A DNA stretch of 64,000 nt from positions 6,184,832 through 6,248,831 of the forward strand of contig JALMQS010000075.1 in the NCBI GenBank assembly GCA_024734495.1, read 5' to 3'. Both the position numbers and the translations under genes were made by a program. The stretch's first letter is position 1; the number at the start of each line of letters is the position of its first letter. The DNA comes from Forficula auricularia. Its lineage: Eukaryota; Arthropoda; Insecta; Dermaptera; Forficulidae. Below the pieces are notes generated by a model. It was not told where the DNA came from. It saw only the letters and a list, made by a program, of their open reading frames with translations, and did no database searches. Shown here piece by piece: positions 22,759-33,969 of the stretch.

Positions 22759-23808
22759 TGTTTATTAAAAGAGAAAGAATTTAATTTTGAGGACAAATTT
22801 TAAGATTTTAGTAGAAATATTATTAAATTGCGACATCAGGGAGGAATCCCTGAGTGAGTCGAACCTGAGAACTAACATGCTCTCCTGAGCAGTCAGCTCA
22901 CTGCCCGGAAAGCATGTTAGTTCTCAGGTTCGACTCCTGAGGGGATGAATCCCCTCTGATATCGCAATTTAATAATAGTCAGCTCACTGCCCGGAAAGCA
23001 TGTTAGTTCTCAGGTCTCGACTCCCTGAGGTGATGAATCCCTCTGATATCGCAATTTAATAATAGTCAGCTCACTGCCCGGAAAGCATGTTAGTTCTCAG
23101 GTTCGACTCCTGAGGGGATGAATCCCCTCTGATATCGCAATTTAATAATAGTCAGCTCACTGCCCGGAAAGCATGTTAGTTCTCAGGTTCGACTCCTGAG
23201 GAGATGAATCCCCTCTGATATCGCAATTTAATAATAATCAGCTCACTGCCCGGAAAGCATGTTAGTTCTCAGGTTCGACTCCTGAGAGGATGAATCCCCT
23301 CTGATATCGCAATTTAATAATAGTCAGCTCACTACCCGGAAAGCATGTTAGTTCTCAGGTTCGACTCCTGAGGGGATGAATCCCCTCTGATATCGCAATT
23401 TAATAATAGTCAGCTCACTGCCCGGAAAGCATGTTAGTTCTCAGGTTCGACTCCTGAGGTGATGAATCCCCTCTGATATCGCAATTTAATAATAGTCAGC
23501 TCACTACCCGGAAAGCATGTTAGTTCTCAGGTTCGACTCCTGAGGGGATGAATCCCCTCTGATATCGCAATTTAATAATAGTCAGCTCACTGCCCGGAAA
23601 GCATGTTCGTTCTCAGGTTCGACTCCTGAGGTGATGAATCCCCTCTGATAACGCAATTTAATAATAGTCAGCTCACTGCCCGGAAAGCATGTTAGTTCTC
23701 AGGTTCGACTCCTGAGAGGATGAATCCCCTCTGATATCGCAATTTAATAATATTTCTACTAAAATCTTGGAATTTGTCCTAAAAATTAAATTAATTCTCT
23801 TTTAATAA
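22759..23808. mobile_element. TIR element carrying a tRNA-like tandem array
   Basis: Inverted arms of about 80 bp (22759-22845 and 23722-23808; shared words ctcttttaataaa, tttctactaaaatctt, tcgcaatttaataata) bracket ten direct 86-bp repeats and one inverted, partial repeat at 22835-22890. No protein is encoded. Superfamily unknown; no target duplication identified with confidence. Confidence 0.8.
22892..23752 (+). repeat. Ten 86-bp tRNA-like tandem repeats
   Basis: Units start at 22892, 22978, 23065, 23151, 23237, 23323, 23409, 23495, 23581 and 23667. Each contains ggttcgactcc, an exact Pol III B-box, inside a perfect T-arm (tcagg-ttcgact-cctga), and an A-box-like agctcactgcccgg upstream. 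The anticodon-arm region is shortened relative to a tRNA, so these are tRNA-derived, not functional tRNAs. Units differ at only a few bases. Each also has a second hairpin, ggggatgaatcccc. Confidence 0.9.
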
Positions 23809-23914
23809 ATTATTATATTTTACTCTTTAAATTGCATTTTTGTTTTGTTTGGAATAGAAGGATGCACTTGAGATTAATTTATTAAAAGATCAGAGGTCAA
23901 AGATTATTTGGCCA

Positions 23915-24530
23915 TAATTAATGATTGCAATGCTATTCATTATTAATTTGAGATATATACGAATTATGAAATTATTTTTAATTCTATGAAAAAATTCTGA
24001 ATCACTTTACGAGGTTTTGCAAGTTCAAAAATATAATTTTAAAGTTGATTCATCTGTCCATAATAGTTTATGAAGTATTTATTTATGGACTAAATTGCGG
24101 ATTAAATACTAAAATTTATAAATCGTGTACAGCAGGATTCAAAATTGCTTAGATATACTTAGATATAGTTCCTTATTAAAATACTAAAATTACTTTTAAA
24201 AATTCTTAAGAATATGAATTAAAAAGAGGAAAAAGTGAAAACTTTTTCAAAACTTGGTACGCTTTCTGCACAATTTAGAAATTTTGGAATTTTTTTACTT
24301 TAGAAATCATGTCCAGGCAGGGATTTATTCAAAATTGCTTAGATATACTTAGATATGCTTCTTTATTAAAAAAATAATATAACTATGAATGAACTTTTAA
24401 ATTATATTTTTGGACTTGTAAAACCCCATAAAGTGCTTCAGAATTTTTTTACAGAATTATAAAAAATTTCATAATTCGTATACCTAACTCAAATTAATCA
24501 TAACGAATGGGATTTCAATGTTGTTATATA
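23915..24530. repeat. Foldback repeat
   Basis: Arms at 23918-24055 and 24385-24530 are inverted copies (shared: tacgaattatgaaatt, aaaaaattctgaa, attaatttgag). Between them a ~55-bp block (ttcaaaattgcttagatata) occurs twice in direct order, at 24138 and 24328. Non-coding. Confidence 0.75.
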
Positions 24531-25160
24531 AAGTTTAAGATATAGATAGAGGAACAATTTATTAATTCATATTTGTGAACTAAATTTTAACTCATAAACT
24601 ACAAATGTTAGATTTAAATAAAATAATTCGATTATTTTTTGATTTTTTTCTTTGAAAGAGAATAACTTTCTATAAATTCCATAATCGAACAGTTCTTAGT
24701 TTTGGAATGTGAATACTTTGGCATCTGAATGAACTTTATAAGACTTCTTGTTATTGAGCTATTGTGGACAGCGAATTAGTAAAGAGACAGAAAAAAAATT
24801 CTGACTTAATTTAAACATCGGCGGGAAAAATCCTAAAAACAACGTATTAAGGAGGTCCTTTCGCTCCAGTTGAGTCAAAAGAAGTGTAGTATCTAATATT
24901 TAATAAAATAGGTTAAAATACAAATGAAAAATAATAGAATTAAAAAATAAATAGTATGAAAGCAGTAAATGATTGAAATAAAAACAATTATAAAAAATAA
25001 TTAAATTCAAAAGTTAGTTTGATATATTCAAATCAGCTGATAATATCTCTTGCATGATTTGGCAATCCATTGTATTAATGAGGTTTATGTTTACATCCAA
25101 TCATAGCATTTATGTGATTTTTTAAAGTAAATTTCTCAGTATATTCCTCGGTCAATGATA
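24531..25160. other. Unassigned AT-rich DNA
   Basis: No gene, RNA or repeat recognised. Confidence 0.5.
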
Positions 25161-25652
25161 CACATTGAAGTGCAAAAAAATCGACCCACCAATTAAAACT
25201 TTATTAAATAGTAAATAATTTTTAATTTTTTTACAAGGAACCATACATTATTGAAATTATTGCTTATTGCAAAGTGTAATTGCCACTTGTTGTTGACTTA
25301 GCCTTGATTAATTAAGCACAATTTGAACTGCTTGAACTTCAGAAATATCCATTTTGTATATTTTATCTTTCTATCAATGATGCTTAATTCGAAATTATTC
25401 ATTTTATTGATATTTTAAATGGAATTTGATCTTTTATTAAAACTTTATTTAAATTAAAGTGATATTGAAAAAGTATGATAATTTGTAATTGTATCTTTTA
25501 ATTTAATTTCACTTATTTTTTTATAAAATTCAAAAATTATCAACAATATTTATTGAATATGTTAGTTTATATGAATATTTGTAAAAATTTTAAAAATAAT
25601 TTGCTATTTAATAAAGTTTTTATTAGTGGGTCGATTTTTTTTTGCACGGTGG
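25161..25652. mobile_element. Tc1/mariner-like MITE
   Basis: Terminal inverted repeats of ~55 bp (from gtgcaaaaaaatcgaccca near 25170; mirrored by tgggtcgatttttttttgcac ending 25647), flanked by TA on both sides (25159-25160 and 25653-25654). Interior non-coding. The TA target and ends fit the Tc1/mariner superfamily. Confidence 0.7.
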
Positions 25653-25654
25653 TA

Positions 25655-26509
25655 TATTTTATTGCAAAAAAAAAAGAAAACTGCATGTTTCAAAAAGCTA
25701 ATATTTAGTTGTTTTTTTAACTTTATCAATTCAACTAATAGTAGTATGATTCAAGAGAAAGTGTCAAGATCTTACTTTTCCATAAGACTCTTGAGAAAAT
25801 GTTCACATTTTAAAATAATTTTATTTTCAAAAATTTGCTCGCTAATGGGTGATTGAAACTTCACCAAAGCATAGATAGAGATTTAAACTATTATAAAAAA
25901 TTAAGTTATAGTTATTATCTAATATATTTTATTTGACATTGGCGGCGAGACCACCTTAAGTAAATAAATAGGTATGTATGTTTAAAAATGATATAAGTAT
26001 ACATTTTTTAGTATAATAAGAAAAATAAAAATAAATAAGTTTAAAATGTACCTAGATCATTAGTGGAAGTTCTTTAAAAGGTTGTGAGTATGCAAGGCGT
26101 CACAGTGTCTCCTCCGTCACCCATCTGCGTGCTACTGTCTGGTCTAATAGGGACGTCCCTGTTAGATATCATCGCTTAAGCTTAAGCAGCAACCAACACC
26201 ACTTATCTCAAATTTTCAGTTCTTTCAGATATGTATCTGACCGGAATCGGAAATCCTTGCTTGTACTAACAAGCCATGATTTACCCATTTGTTGCTTAGT
26301 AATATTAGTGTAAAATGCCCTACGTCAATATATTGAATGACCTGGAAACTATTTTTGTCCTTTTTCTAAAAAAAGAAATTTGATAGATTCATAATAAATA
26401 AACTGGTATGATGTGTCATACGATTTCTTTCACTTGTCCCGGTAATTAAAAATCAACGTTTTTTAAATGTTTTTATAATTGTTAATCAAAAATTCTCTTG
26501 TTGTGGAAA
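25655..26509. other. Unassigned DNA
   Basis: No gene supported. A moderately GC-rich patch at 26080-26180 has a 30-codon frame with no recognised features. Confidence 0.4.
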
Positions 26510-27190
26510 GCGAAAACAACCTCCAACGATTCTTACATAAATTGGCACTTTTCTGAGAAAAATTCCAACTCAAGATATCTTCGAAAAAGTCGAAAACTCT
26601 CACAATAGCTAGAGAACCAGTACGCTGTAATCCTGTAAGGTACAACTGTATAACACCATAGTTGAACAAGTACCATCCTTCAACTATCTCGGCATTCAGA
26701 TAACCAGCTCCAAAAGCGAGAAAGTCAGACTCCAATCTATTAAGGCTTCCAAAATATCAGGATGCCTGAATGAAACGATTTGGTCAAACAAATTTCTAGG
26801 AACGGAAGCAAAATTACGCATCTATAAGACCGTTCTGCGACCAATTTTGACATATGCGGCCGAAACAAGAACAGACAACGCAAAAACAAGAGAAATATTG
26901 GAAGTTTGTGAGATAAAATTGTTATGCAGAATTGCGGGTAAAACAAGAATAGACAGGGCAAAATATTAGGAAAAAGTGTAATATACAAAAAGTCAGCGTA
27001 TGGGTCCAAAGGAGAAGATCAGAATGGAGTGCACACGTATTGCGAATGAACGAAGACCTACTGGTGAGGAAGGTACATGACAACAACCCTAGAAGGAAAA
27101 GAAGACGGGGGCGTCCAAGAATACGATGGAAAGACGCTCTGGAGTAAACAGGCTTTTAGCCTAACAATAAGAAGAAGAAGAAGAATCAAA
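26510..27190 (+). pseudogene. LINE C-terminal fragment with (AAG)n tail
   Basis: Plus-strand homology to the post-RT region of a LINE polyprotein: ENNLQRFLHKLALF, ISSKKSKTLTIAREPVRCNP, FNYLGIQITSSKSEKVRLQS, LRIYKTVLRPILTYAAET, then RRSEWSAHVLRMNEDLLVRK and RRKRRRGRPRIRWKDALE. It stops just before an aagaagaagaagaa tail, the usual 3' end of such elements. Several internal stops and a frameshift near 26975 make it a pseudogene. A 5'-truncated insertion. Confidence 0.85.
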
Positions 27191-27366
27191 AACTTAATAT
27201 TTTTTATGTGGAAGAGAATAATATGTTATGAAAAAGGAAATGTTCTATTCAGAAGATTTGAAACTTTACAAATAAGGCAAAAAGTGAATAGGATCGAATA
27301 TCGAGGGTATCCTACTTTATAACTCCCCCAAAATATAAGATTTCAAATTCGTTCTTATTTGAAGTA

Positions 27367-27440
27367 GGGGCCGGTAGACCAGTGGCTAAGGCGCTTGACT
27401 TCGGTTCGAGTTTATTTGAGATCGAATCTCGCCATAGTCA
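27367..27440 (+). mobile_element. tRNA-like SINE head fragment
   Basis: tagaccagtggctaaggcgc resembles an A-box/D-arm and gagatcgaatctc a B-box, at tRNA spacing. No recognisable SINE body follows. Confidence 0.5.
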
Positions 27441-28019
27441 TAACAATTTAATATTTGTCATAAATTCAAGGCGCCTCACTAAATTCAGAAAAAGCGACGC
27501 AAAACTATTCCTGAGAAAATTTTCCCGCTTAAAAATTACAATGGGGAGTATCATTTCAATAGTAATCGCTGAGGTTCGGAATCGAGTGGAATTTAAAGAA
27601 GAAGAAAGAGGGAATGAATAAATTTTGTAGGTCTTTTTCCATAATTCTAAGTTAATCCGTTTCTAAACGCTGACAGATACAAAAATATCCTAAAAATGGG
27701 CACTTTGGATCTACCTCTCACCATCATTTTAAATCGCAATAAATTTAAAAAAATGAAACCTCATAAAATAGCTATTTTTATAGGAATAACGCTAATTCTA
27801 TGGTAAAAAAACATTTTTTATTTTTGACCCCACATAAATTTTTTAATTCAATTTCTTTCTATTAAAGTGGATTGTTTAATTTTAGCTATAAATGAGAAAG
27901 AAAATATATATATTTTATAACTCTTGGAGAAAGAGGACCTCAAAGTGTGTTAAGTAGAAGTCTGGAGAGGAATAAAATACTTCAACATACTATATCTAAT
28001 ATCATTTAATGATATAGAT
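27441..28019. other. Unassigned DNA
   Basis: No gene or repeat recognised. Confidence 0.4.
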
Positions 28020-28100
28020 CACGGGTGTCCAACCTTTGGCTTACACGGGCCACATTTGAAGAGAAAAAATTGTCTCGGACCGCGGATAAAATATCATAAT
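28020..28100 (+). mobile_element. hAT terminal fragment
   Basis: gggtgtccaacctttggc...cgggccacatttg is the typical end of a Charlie-like hAT element. No matching opposite end was found nearby. Confidence 0.5.
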
Positions 28101-29916
28101 TCTATTGATATTTGTTATTCAAAAAAGATAGTTAATAATGTAGAAATAAGAACTTTATTATTTTTTTAGCTCATAGTGAGCTTCTAATTTTACTTTTCGT
28201 AAATTTTATACTTGAAAATAGCTTCTCGTATATGTAAATACATACCTACATACTTACAAAAAGTGATATTATGTATTAGTATTTGTTTATATTTTTCCTG
28301 GCTAGATAATTAATATAAAATTCTAAAAAAGAAACAATATTTAATTTTTCGGTATCTAATTATTGTTCTAGAACATTCAATCAGAAAGATTGAAAGTAGA
28401 AAATTTATTTTTAATGAAAATAGAGTCGAAAATAGACCAAAATGATGATTATTTTTTCGAAAATCTTGAAATTTAGTTCCAGATTCAAAATTTAAAATTA
28501 GCACTTTTATTTTTCGAAAACTTCACAGTAGATTTCTTATTTTAGATAAAAAAAATTATCAGGCCAAATTGTTGTGTGTTTTCCAGTATCTACATATAAA
28601 TTTCAATCTTTTAAGGAATTTTATGACTTTATATTGGCTCACGGGTTGGTTTAAATCGAATGAGATTAAGAAGGATATGAGGAATGATAATTTGTTTTTT
28701 AAAAGGGTCACGGATATAATAATCCGTACTATCGATTATCTATTGATATTAAGAGCGTGCAAAGATCTAAAAGACAAGTTCTGACAAGTTTTAGCCCAGC
28801 AGAAAAATTATCAATTAATTGTGATTGTTCTAGAAAGCCCCAAATCCTTGTCTCTTTGTACTATAATGATAACTATAGACTTGGTTAGTGTCATAGCATA
28901 TAAATTACTGAAATAATAAATATTTTACAAAATGAAAATTGAGAAGAAGAAGAATTAATCCAAACTAATCACCAAGATAAATAATTCTCAAATATCATAA
29001 TATTTTAATTAATTCTCTAGATAAGCTTGGAATTATTTGGTACTGGCTTAGGTACGTGCCAACAGATCTTTTTGTCACGTATTGCAATACAGATAATGTT
29101 CCACGACATTAACAAATATTATTATGATTTATATGTATAATAAAATTAAAAAATTATCATATGAATAACCATTCACTATTAAAGAGCACATTTTTAAGAA
29201 TTAAGACACAAATAAGTCAGCCATGTGCGAGCATACCGCGGGCTTCATACTTAAAATTTAACTCTTCTTAAAATGAGATCTTGGCAAGTTTATATCTCAC
29301 ACCCCATGATAAAAATACTTCTATTTATATATTTATTTATTTTATGATTTCCGGCTTCAGCCGTTTACAGTCAGCAAACAAACATTATATAGGTACAATA
29401 TTTCTTCGAAAATTTAACGTTTATCGACAAGTAAGTAATGTACTTATTATAGAAAATTTTCTTACATATTTAAATATTTTTTTATTATTATATTCTAATA
29501 GTATTTATTGTTAGGAATCTGAAGATTTTTTTATGCATATAGTTGGGATGTATGAAGGCCGATTGTTTAGTATTGTCCTCCACAAAAAAATGAAACCCAC
29601 CTCAAAATCATAATTCAATTAAAATTTTTATATGACTCGATTTCGGGGAAAATAGTAGGTACACATAATATAAGTGAAAGTAAATAACTTTTAAATTTTA
29701 AATTTGTATCTTATTTAGATTACGAGCTAGAACGCTCTGACAGACGGACAGACAGACAGTGTAGCGACACTAATAGGATCCAGTTTGAATTTTGAACAGA
29801 ACTACGAGCCCTAAAAATTGCCAAATCATCAAAATTTGCAGGGAAAGAAAAAAACATCCCAATATATTTTTTAATAAATTATCATTAATTTTTCTTTTAA
29901 AATATCTTATAGTTTT
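28101..29916. other. Unassigned AT-rich DNA
   Basis: No gene recognised; short frames only. A (GACA)n-like patch lies at 29736-29760. Confidence 0.4.
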
Positions 29917-30631
29917 AAATGAGCAATTCTTGTATATATACTAAGAATTGGTTTCTCGAAAACGGCTCTAACGATTTCGCTAAAAGAAATAAAGAAAGGG
30001 GATGTAAATTAGTCATGTCGCAAAATAAATATTTTAATCGTTCATATCTCGTCGTCGGTAAGTAAAGAGGCTTGGAATTTGAAACTTAAGCTATCTAGAG
30101 GCTACAAGAAGTACCACAAGATTTTGACTAAACTAGAAAATCCGGATGTTGATGTTTACGTCCCTAAGATTTTTCGTTTTTTTTTCTCAAAAACGGCACT
30201 AACGATTTCGCTAAAAATTGGTGTACTCATCAAGTGTCATGAGTTATTAGTCGTATGTAGATTTTAATCCGATTGAAATAAAGGAAGGGGTGTAAATTAG
30301 GAATGTCGTAAAATACATTTTCACAATCACAAAGAAAAACAAAGAGGTTGTCCTCTGCTTGAATAAATAAATTATATATATATACAGATATATCATCTCG
30401 ATATATATGTGTGTATGTATATGTTTATTTGCATCAAGCAGAGGACAACCTCTTTGTTTCTCTTTGTGAATCAACAACTCTGCTACTCTCGGCAAAACAA
30501 AAACTTTTCAATTATTCAAACAATCATTCATATTTCGTATACGGTAAGTCGCAGAGCCTTGAAATTTGAAATTTAATCTATTTAGAGGCAAAAAGATACC
30601 GAGCATCGCTTGGTGCTGCAGGCACTTATAT
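29917..30631 (-). repeat. Hairpin-ended repeat family A, interrupted by a palindromic insert
   Basis: Minus-oriented: the conserved far end (gagcaattcttgtatatata) is at 29923 and the terminal palindrome accgagcatcgcttggt at 30598-30614, then gctgcaggcact. The core words cgttcatatctcg and aaacttaagctatctagagg are present. The insert at 30325-30466 splits it. Confidence 0.65.
30325..30466. mobile_element. Short palindromic MITE
   Basis: Inverted ends aaacaaagaggttgtcctct / agaggacaacctctttgttt, with a TA-rich centre. It is inserted in the family-A copy. Confidence 0.7.
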
Positions 30632-30748
30632 TTATCACACACAGGAATTATTTAACGGGTTATAGTGGTGTTTCACAAAGTGGAAATAAAATTTAAAAAA
30701 TTAAAAAATCTTTTAAAATATTTTGGAGATTTTTTTTTCTCTATACAT

Positions 30749-30775
30749 ATTTCGGGCTATAACCTCTTCATCAGG
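30749..30775 (-). ncRNA. Hammerhead-like motif
   Basis: Minus strand: ctgatga-a-gaggttatagccc-gaaat. The core is intact; stem II has mismatches compared with its mirror copy at 31058. Confidence 0.5.
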
Positions 30776-31057
30776 AGGTTTAACAGAAAACTGAATATAA
30801 AATTTTTACATTGTATCTATGTTATTATAGTACAGGGCTAGTGGAGGTGGGTGAGCCAATGGGCGTTGAAAGCATTGAGTGGTTGAATTTAAAGGTATGT
30901 GGAAGGGAGAAAATGGGTATTGAACAAATTGTTACCTTTAAATTCAACCAATTCTTTCAACGCCCATTGGCTCACCCCCCCCCCCCCCCACTCGCCCTAT
31001 ACTATAATAACATCGATACAATGTAAAGATTTTATATTCAGTTTTCTGTTAAACCTC

Positions 31058-31084
31058 CTGATGAAGGGTTCATAGCCCGAAATA
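31058..31084 (+). ncRNA. Hammerhead-like motif
   Basis: ctgatga-a-gggttcatagccc-gaaat. Core CUGAUGA and GAAA present; stem II GGGUU/AGCCC (one G-U) with a CAU loop; one extra A before stem II. Confidence 0.6.
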
Positions 31085-31250
31085 TGTATAGAGATAAATA
31101 AAAAAATCTCCAAAATAATTTAAAAGATTTTTTAATTTTTTTAATTTTATTTCCACTTTGTGAAACACCACTATAACCCGTTAAATAATTCCTGTGTTTA
31201 ATATGTTTCACTATAAACCAACACCGCTTTCCCTAAACTTTACTTATATT

Positions 31251-31944
31251 TATAGTAGGAATTGAATGAGTTAATAAGGAACCAGGAGTAGATGGTAAAA
31301 TAAAATTTCTGTTTACTGCTTAATACTTTTTTCCGAGATGAAGTGCAACTGGTCAAGAGAGTTCGTCTCCGGTTATTTTCGTCGTTTGAACGATCGAACT
31401 ATACCATTGAGAATATGTTTACTGAGAAACTCTCAGCTCACTCCCACAAAACCCTTTTCCCCTCTCCGATGCCATTATCGAGGTCAACATTTGCATGCGT
31501 GACTTGAACCCAGAGCCATTAGAAGGGACTCTTTGTGGCGCCACCATGTCTGTAGGGTGTTACCAGGGTAATAAATCCCATCGGGATCTTCTAAGGAAAA
31601 AAGTAAGGCAGAGTACTAGCCTAACAAGAGGGAGTCTCTTTTTTATATAAAGAAATTACCTACATTCTATATTATAATCGGAAGAGATTAAATTAGCAAT
31701 TTAAAGTTTATTCAGATCTATAAGTAAAAATTCTATACCACTTCTGCAAGTTTGATTTTCGCTTCTCGTGCTGATCGAAATAGTGTATTCTTCGAAAATT
31801 TTCAATTTTTTATTCTTTATTAAAGAATAGAAATGACTGTAACGTGGAGAAAAATAAATGTCAAACGTTTAATCTCTGACTGTATTTGCCAGTATGTTTG
31901 AAAGGATTTTTTTTTGAAGATAATAAAAACGGCTCTATGAAAAC
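31251..31944. other. Unassigned DNA, possible tRNA-like patch
   Basis: No gene supported. On the minus strand, gggttcaagtcac near 31490-31510 resembles a B-box, but no A-box was found at the right spacing. Confidence 0.35.
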
Positions 31945-31947
31945 TAA

Positions 31948-32250
31948 ACGCCGCATTCTATATTATGGTTAGATTAAAAAAAATTTGGTATTATTTCTAT
32001 TGATTTATTATTTATAATTGTTTTTATAATTTACATGTAAGTTTGACCATTTATTACATTTTGCGCCTAGTCCTTATACAACCATATGTGTTCTTAAGCA
32101 CAGAAAAGGAATACCCTACAGGCGTTGATTGGCTGCCACATTTGCTTACGTTACGGTCCATAAACTCAATTTCAGCCTATATACTATATAGTATCAATTA
32201 TTATTAACAAATATTTAAAAAAAACACACAATATACATAGAATGCGGCGT
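31948..32250. mobile_element. Harbinger-like MITE
   Basis: 303 bp with inverted ends ACGCCGCATTCTAT / ATAGAATGCGGCGT, flanked by taa on each side (31945-31947, 32251-32253), the TWA target of PIF/Harbinger. Non-coding interior. Confidence 0.75.
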
Positions 32251-32394
32251 TAAACTTTTTGAATATGTTGAGGAAATATTTCGTTTCAGTCAAAAATAGC
32301 ACCTTAATTCGATTGAAGTAGTTTTTGCCAATAGATGATATGTGAATATAACAGTCCAAGGTTAAAAAAAGAGACATAATTATAACTATCTTTT

Positions 32395-32530
32395 CTATTC
32401 AAAGTCGATGTTTCGGAGGTTTATTATCTCCTTCTTCGGGGTTTTGAAAAGTCAGTGAATTGTATTTCCTTAATTGACTTTACAAAACTCTGAAGAAGGA
32501 TGGAATAAACCTCCAAAATGTCAGTTTTGA
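32395..32530. repeat. Decayed palindromic unit with two hammerhead-like remnants
   Basis: Minus strand 32412-32440 reads ccgaagaaggag...cctccgaaac, and plus strand 32490-32515 reads ctgaagaagg...cctccaaaa. These are inverted copies of one motif, each with one core base changed, so probably inactive. Confidence 0.55.
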
Positions 32531-32559
32531 ATAAAAAAAAAGCTTGAGCTGTTTGCCAT

Positions 32560-32965
32560 AAAAGAATTTAGTCTTTTTGATTTTAAGTCGATTCTTCCAC
32601 GTTTTCAGTAGAGGTTGCCATTAATAGTCAAAACATCAAAAATGGAATGCAATAAGGTTATTCCTCTAGTATTAGATAAGAATCGATCGTTATTTTTTAT
32701 TTTAAGTTAATTCCTCCATGTCTTCAGCAATGGTTACCAATAATAATTGAAGCGTCAAAAATCTAATCTAGAATGGTCATTCCTCGACTGTTAAATGAGA
32801 ATTGATAATTATTTTTGAATTAAAATTAACATGAACTGCAAATAGCAAGCGATATCTGATTAATAATAAAAGAATAAACATATTAATATTTCAAATGAAT
32901 TTGGATAAAGTTTAGCAACGATCCGTTGCAGTTTATTTTCTTTACCTTCACGGTCTATCCACAAA
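32560..32965 (-). repeat. Repeat family C with ~118-bp tandem units
   Basis: Two diverged direct units (32575-32692 and 32693-32810), then a conserved block ending in aagtttagcaacgatccgtt and gcagtttatt at 32905-32940. The same block is inverted at 60420-60590 and truncated at 35357-35450. At 60290-60450 it has a TATA-like tataagc and an AATAAA, so it may be an LTR. Confidence 0.6.
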
Positions 32966-33017
32966 TTCAAACAATTGATTTTTTGCATATTTCAAGTTCT
33001 GAACTCTCTTAAAATGA

Positions 33018-33295
33018 ATCAGTGGAATTTCAGCTGATTTCTCCAGCGATCATATACTGTCACTGAAAAATCAATCATTTGTATTAATTTCAACAGTGAT
33101 TTTTAATTTTCACTGAAACAAACAGAGGTTGTCTGACGGCTTATGTGGCCTTAAAAGCCACTAATGAATCAGTGAATTTTAAAAATCCACTAATACATTC
33201 AGTGACTACCCACTGATCAGCAGTGGTATGATTGTCACTGTTTGGATAAGTGAATAGTCACTGTTATTCAGTGGATATCCACTGATTTAGTTTTA
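33018..33295. repeat. Cluster of CACTG/CAGTG words
   Basis: About twelve cactg/cagtg words in both orientations within ~280 bp, including catccactaat and cagtggatatccactg (a perfect 16-bp palindrome near 33270). Subterminal repeats of this kind bind transposase in hAT/CACTA elements; no ends were identified. Confidence 0.55.
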
Positions 33296-33359
33296 GAGAG
33301 AAGCTAGAAAAGGACAAAATCTATGAACATTTCAGTTTTAAAACAAACTTTTTAAATTA

Positions 33360-33455
33360 TAATAGGTTGGAGTTTCACAGTGAATCTCCGACCTATTATA
33401 ATTTAATAATGTTTCACTATAAATCCACACCGCATTCCCTAAGTTTAATAAACTT
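33360..33455. repeat. PLE-type end fragment
   Basis: A short hairpin (aataggt...cggag / ctcc...acctatt) followed by tgtttcactataaatccaca and ccgcattccctaag, the tail shared with the palindromic units at 31205, 52705 and 54522. Confidence 0.5.
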
Positions 33456-33715
33456 TTTAGTTATCTAGGGTATCTAAAGTTCAAACAGAGAAGATATTTT
33501 TACCCTTGTTTCAAATTTTTCTAAAAAATGAACTCCAAAAAAGAGAAAACACAAATTTTCGACTTTATTTCAGAGTCTAAAGTGCAGGGCATATATTTTC
33601 CGAGCATAAATATGTAAATTATAAAAAGCAAATTACTACAGGCATCACCTGCCGAAAGTACCGAGTAATGGAATTGTTAGTATTTAGAGAGAATTTTTTT
33701 TTTTCAAGAACTCAC

Positions 33716-33798
33716 CCATAACGTAGAAATCTTCTGGAGGACTCGGGATAGCTGGTTCGGATCTTCATGTTCACTGACTGTTTTTCACTTGAAGTGAG
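33716..33798 (-). CDS. Candidate host exon, unassigned
   Basis: On the minus strand a polypyrimidine-AG acceptor (tttttaatttcag) and a strong donor (atgg|gtgagt) bound 83 bp with a single frame open throughout, starting LTSSEKQSVNMKIRTSYPES and ending SRRFLRYG. It lies on the same strand as, and downstream of, the CCDC93-like exons, and its phase (0 at the start) fits the end of exon 5. The residues do not clearly match that family, so it could be a CCDC93 exon, an exon of another gene, or a chance site. Confidence 0.3.
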
Positions 33799-33909
33799 CT
33801 GAAATTAAAAATAATTAAATAAAAAATATGTATAAATATATGAGTAGGTATTGTTTTTCTATATATGGAAGGAAAGATATTTCTCTGAGTTTGAACTAAA
33901 ATTTCGAGA

Positions 33910-33939
33910 CTGAAGATGGTTGTGAGTTGCAACCGAAAC
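33910..33939 (+). ncRNA. Hammerhead-like motif
   Basis: ctgaaga-t-ggttg-tgagttg-caacc-gaaac: 5-bp stem II, intact core, one extra U before stem II. Flanks are not obviously palindromic. Confidence 0.55.
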
Positions 33940-33969
33940 ATGTTACGTGGTTTTAAATATTAAATATTT

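Larger units (their letters stand above)
30644..31250. mobile_element. Palindromic PLE/retrozyme-like unit
   Basis: Two ~190-bp arms (30644-30845 and 31010-31198) are near-perfect inverted copies. Each contains a hammerhead-like motif and ends in aattatttaacgggttatag. The ~165-bp centre is itself partly inverted (gagccaatgggcgttgaaag near 30855 and its complement at 30957). The right side ends in the shared tail cactataaaccaacaccg...tccctaaacttta. No protein is encoded. Confidence 0.7.

Noticed and set aside
22892..23752. Regular array that could be taken for CRISPR
   Set aside because: The 86-bp units are contiguous with no unique spacers, contain tRNA-like boxes, and the genome is eukaryotic.
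31485..31515. tRNA-like B-box on the minus strand
   Set aside because: No A-box at tRNA spacing and no cloverleaf could be drawn.
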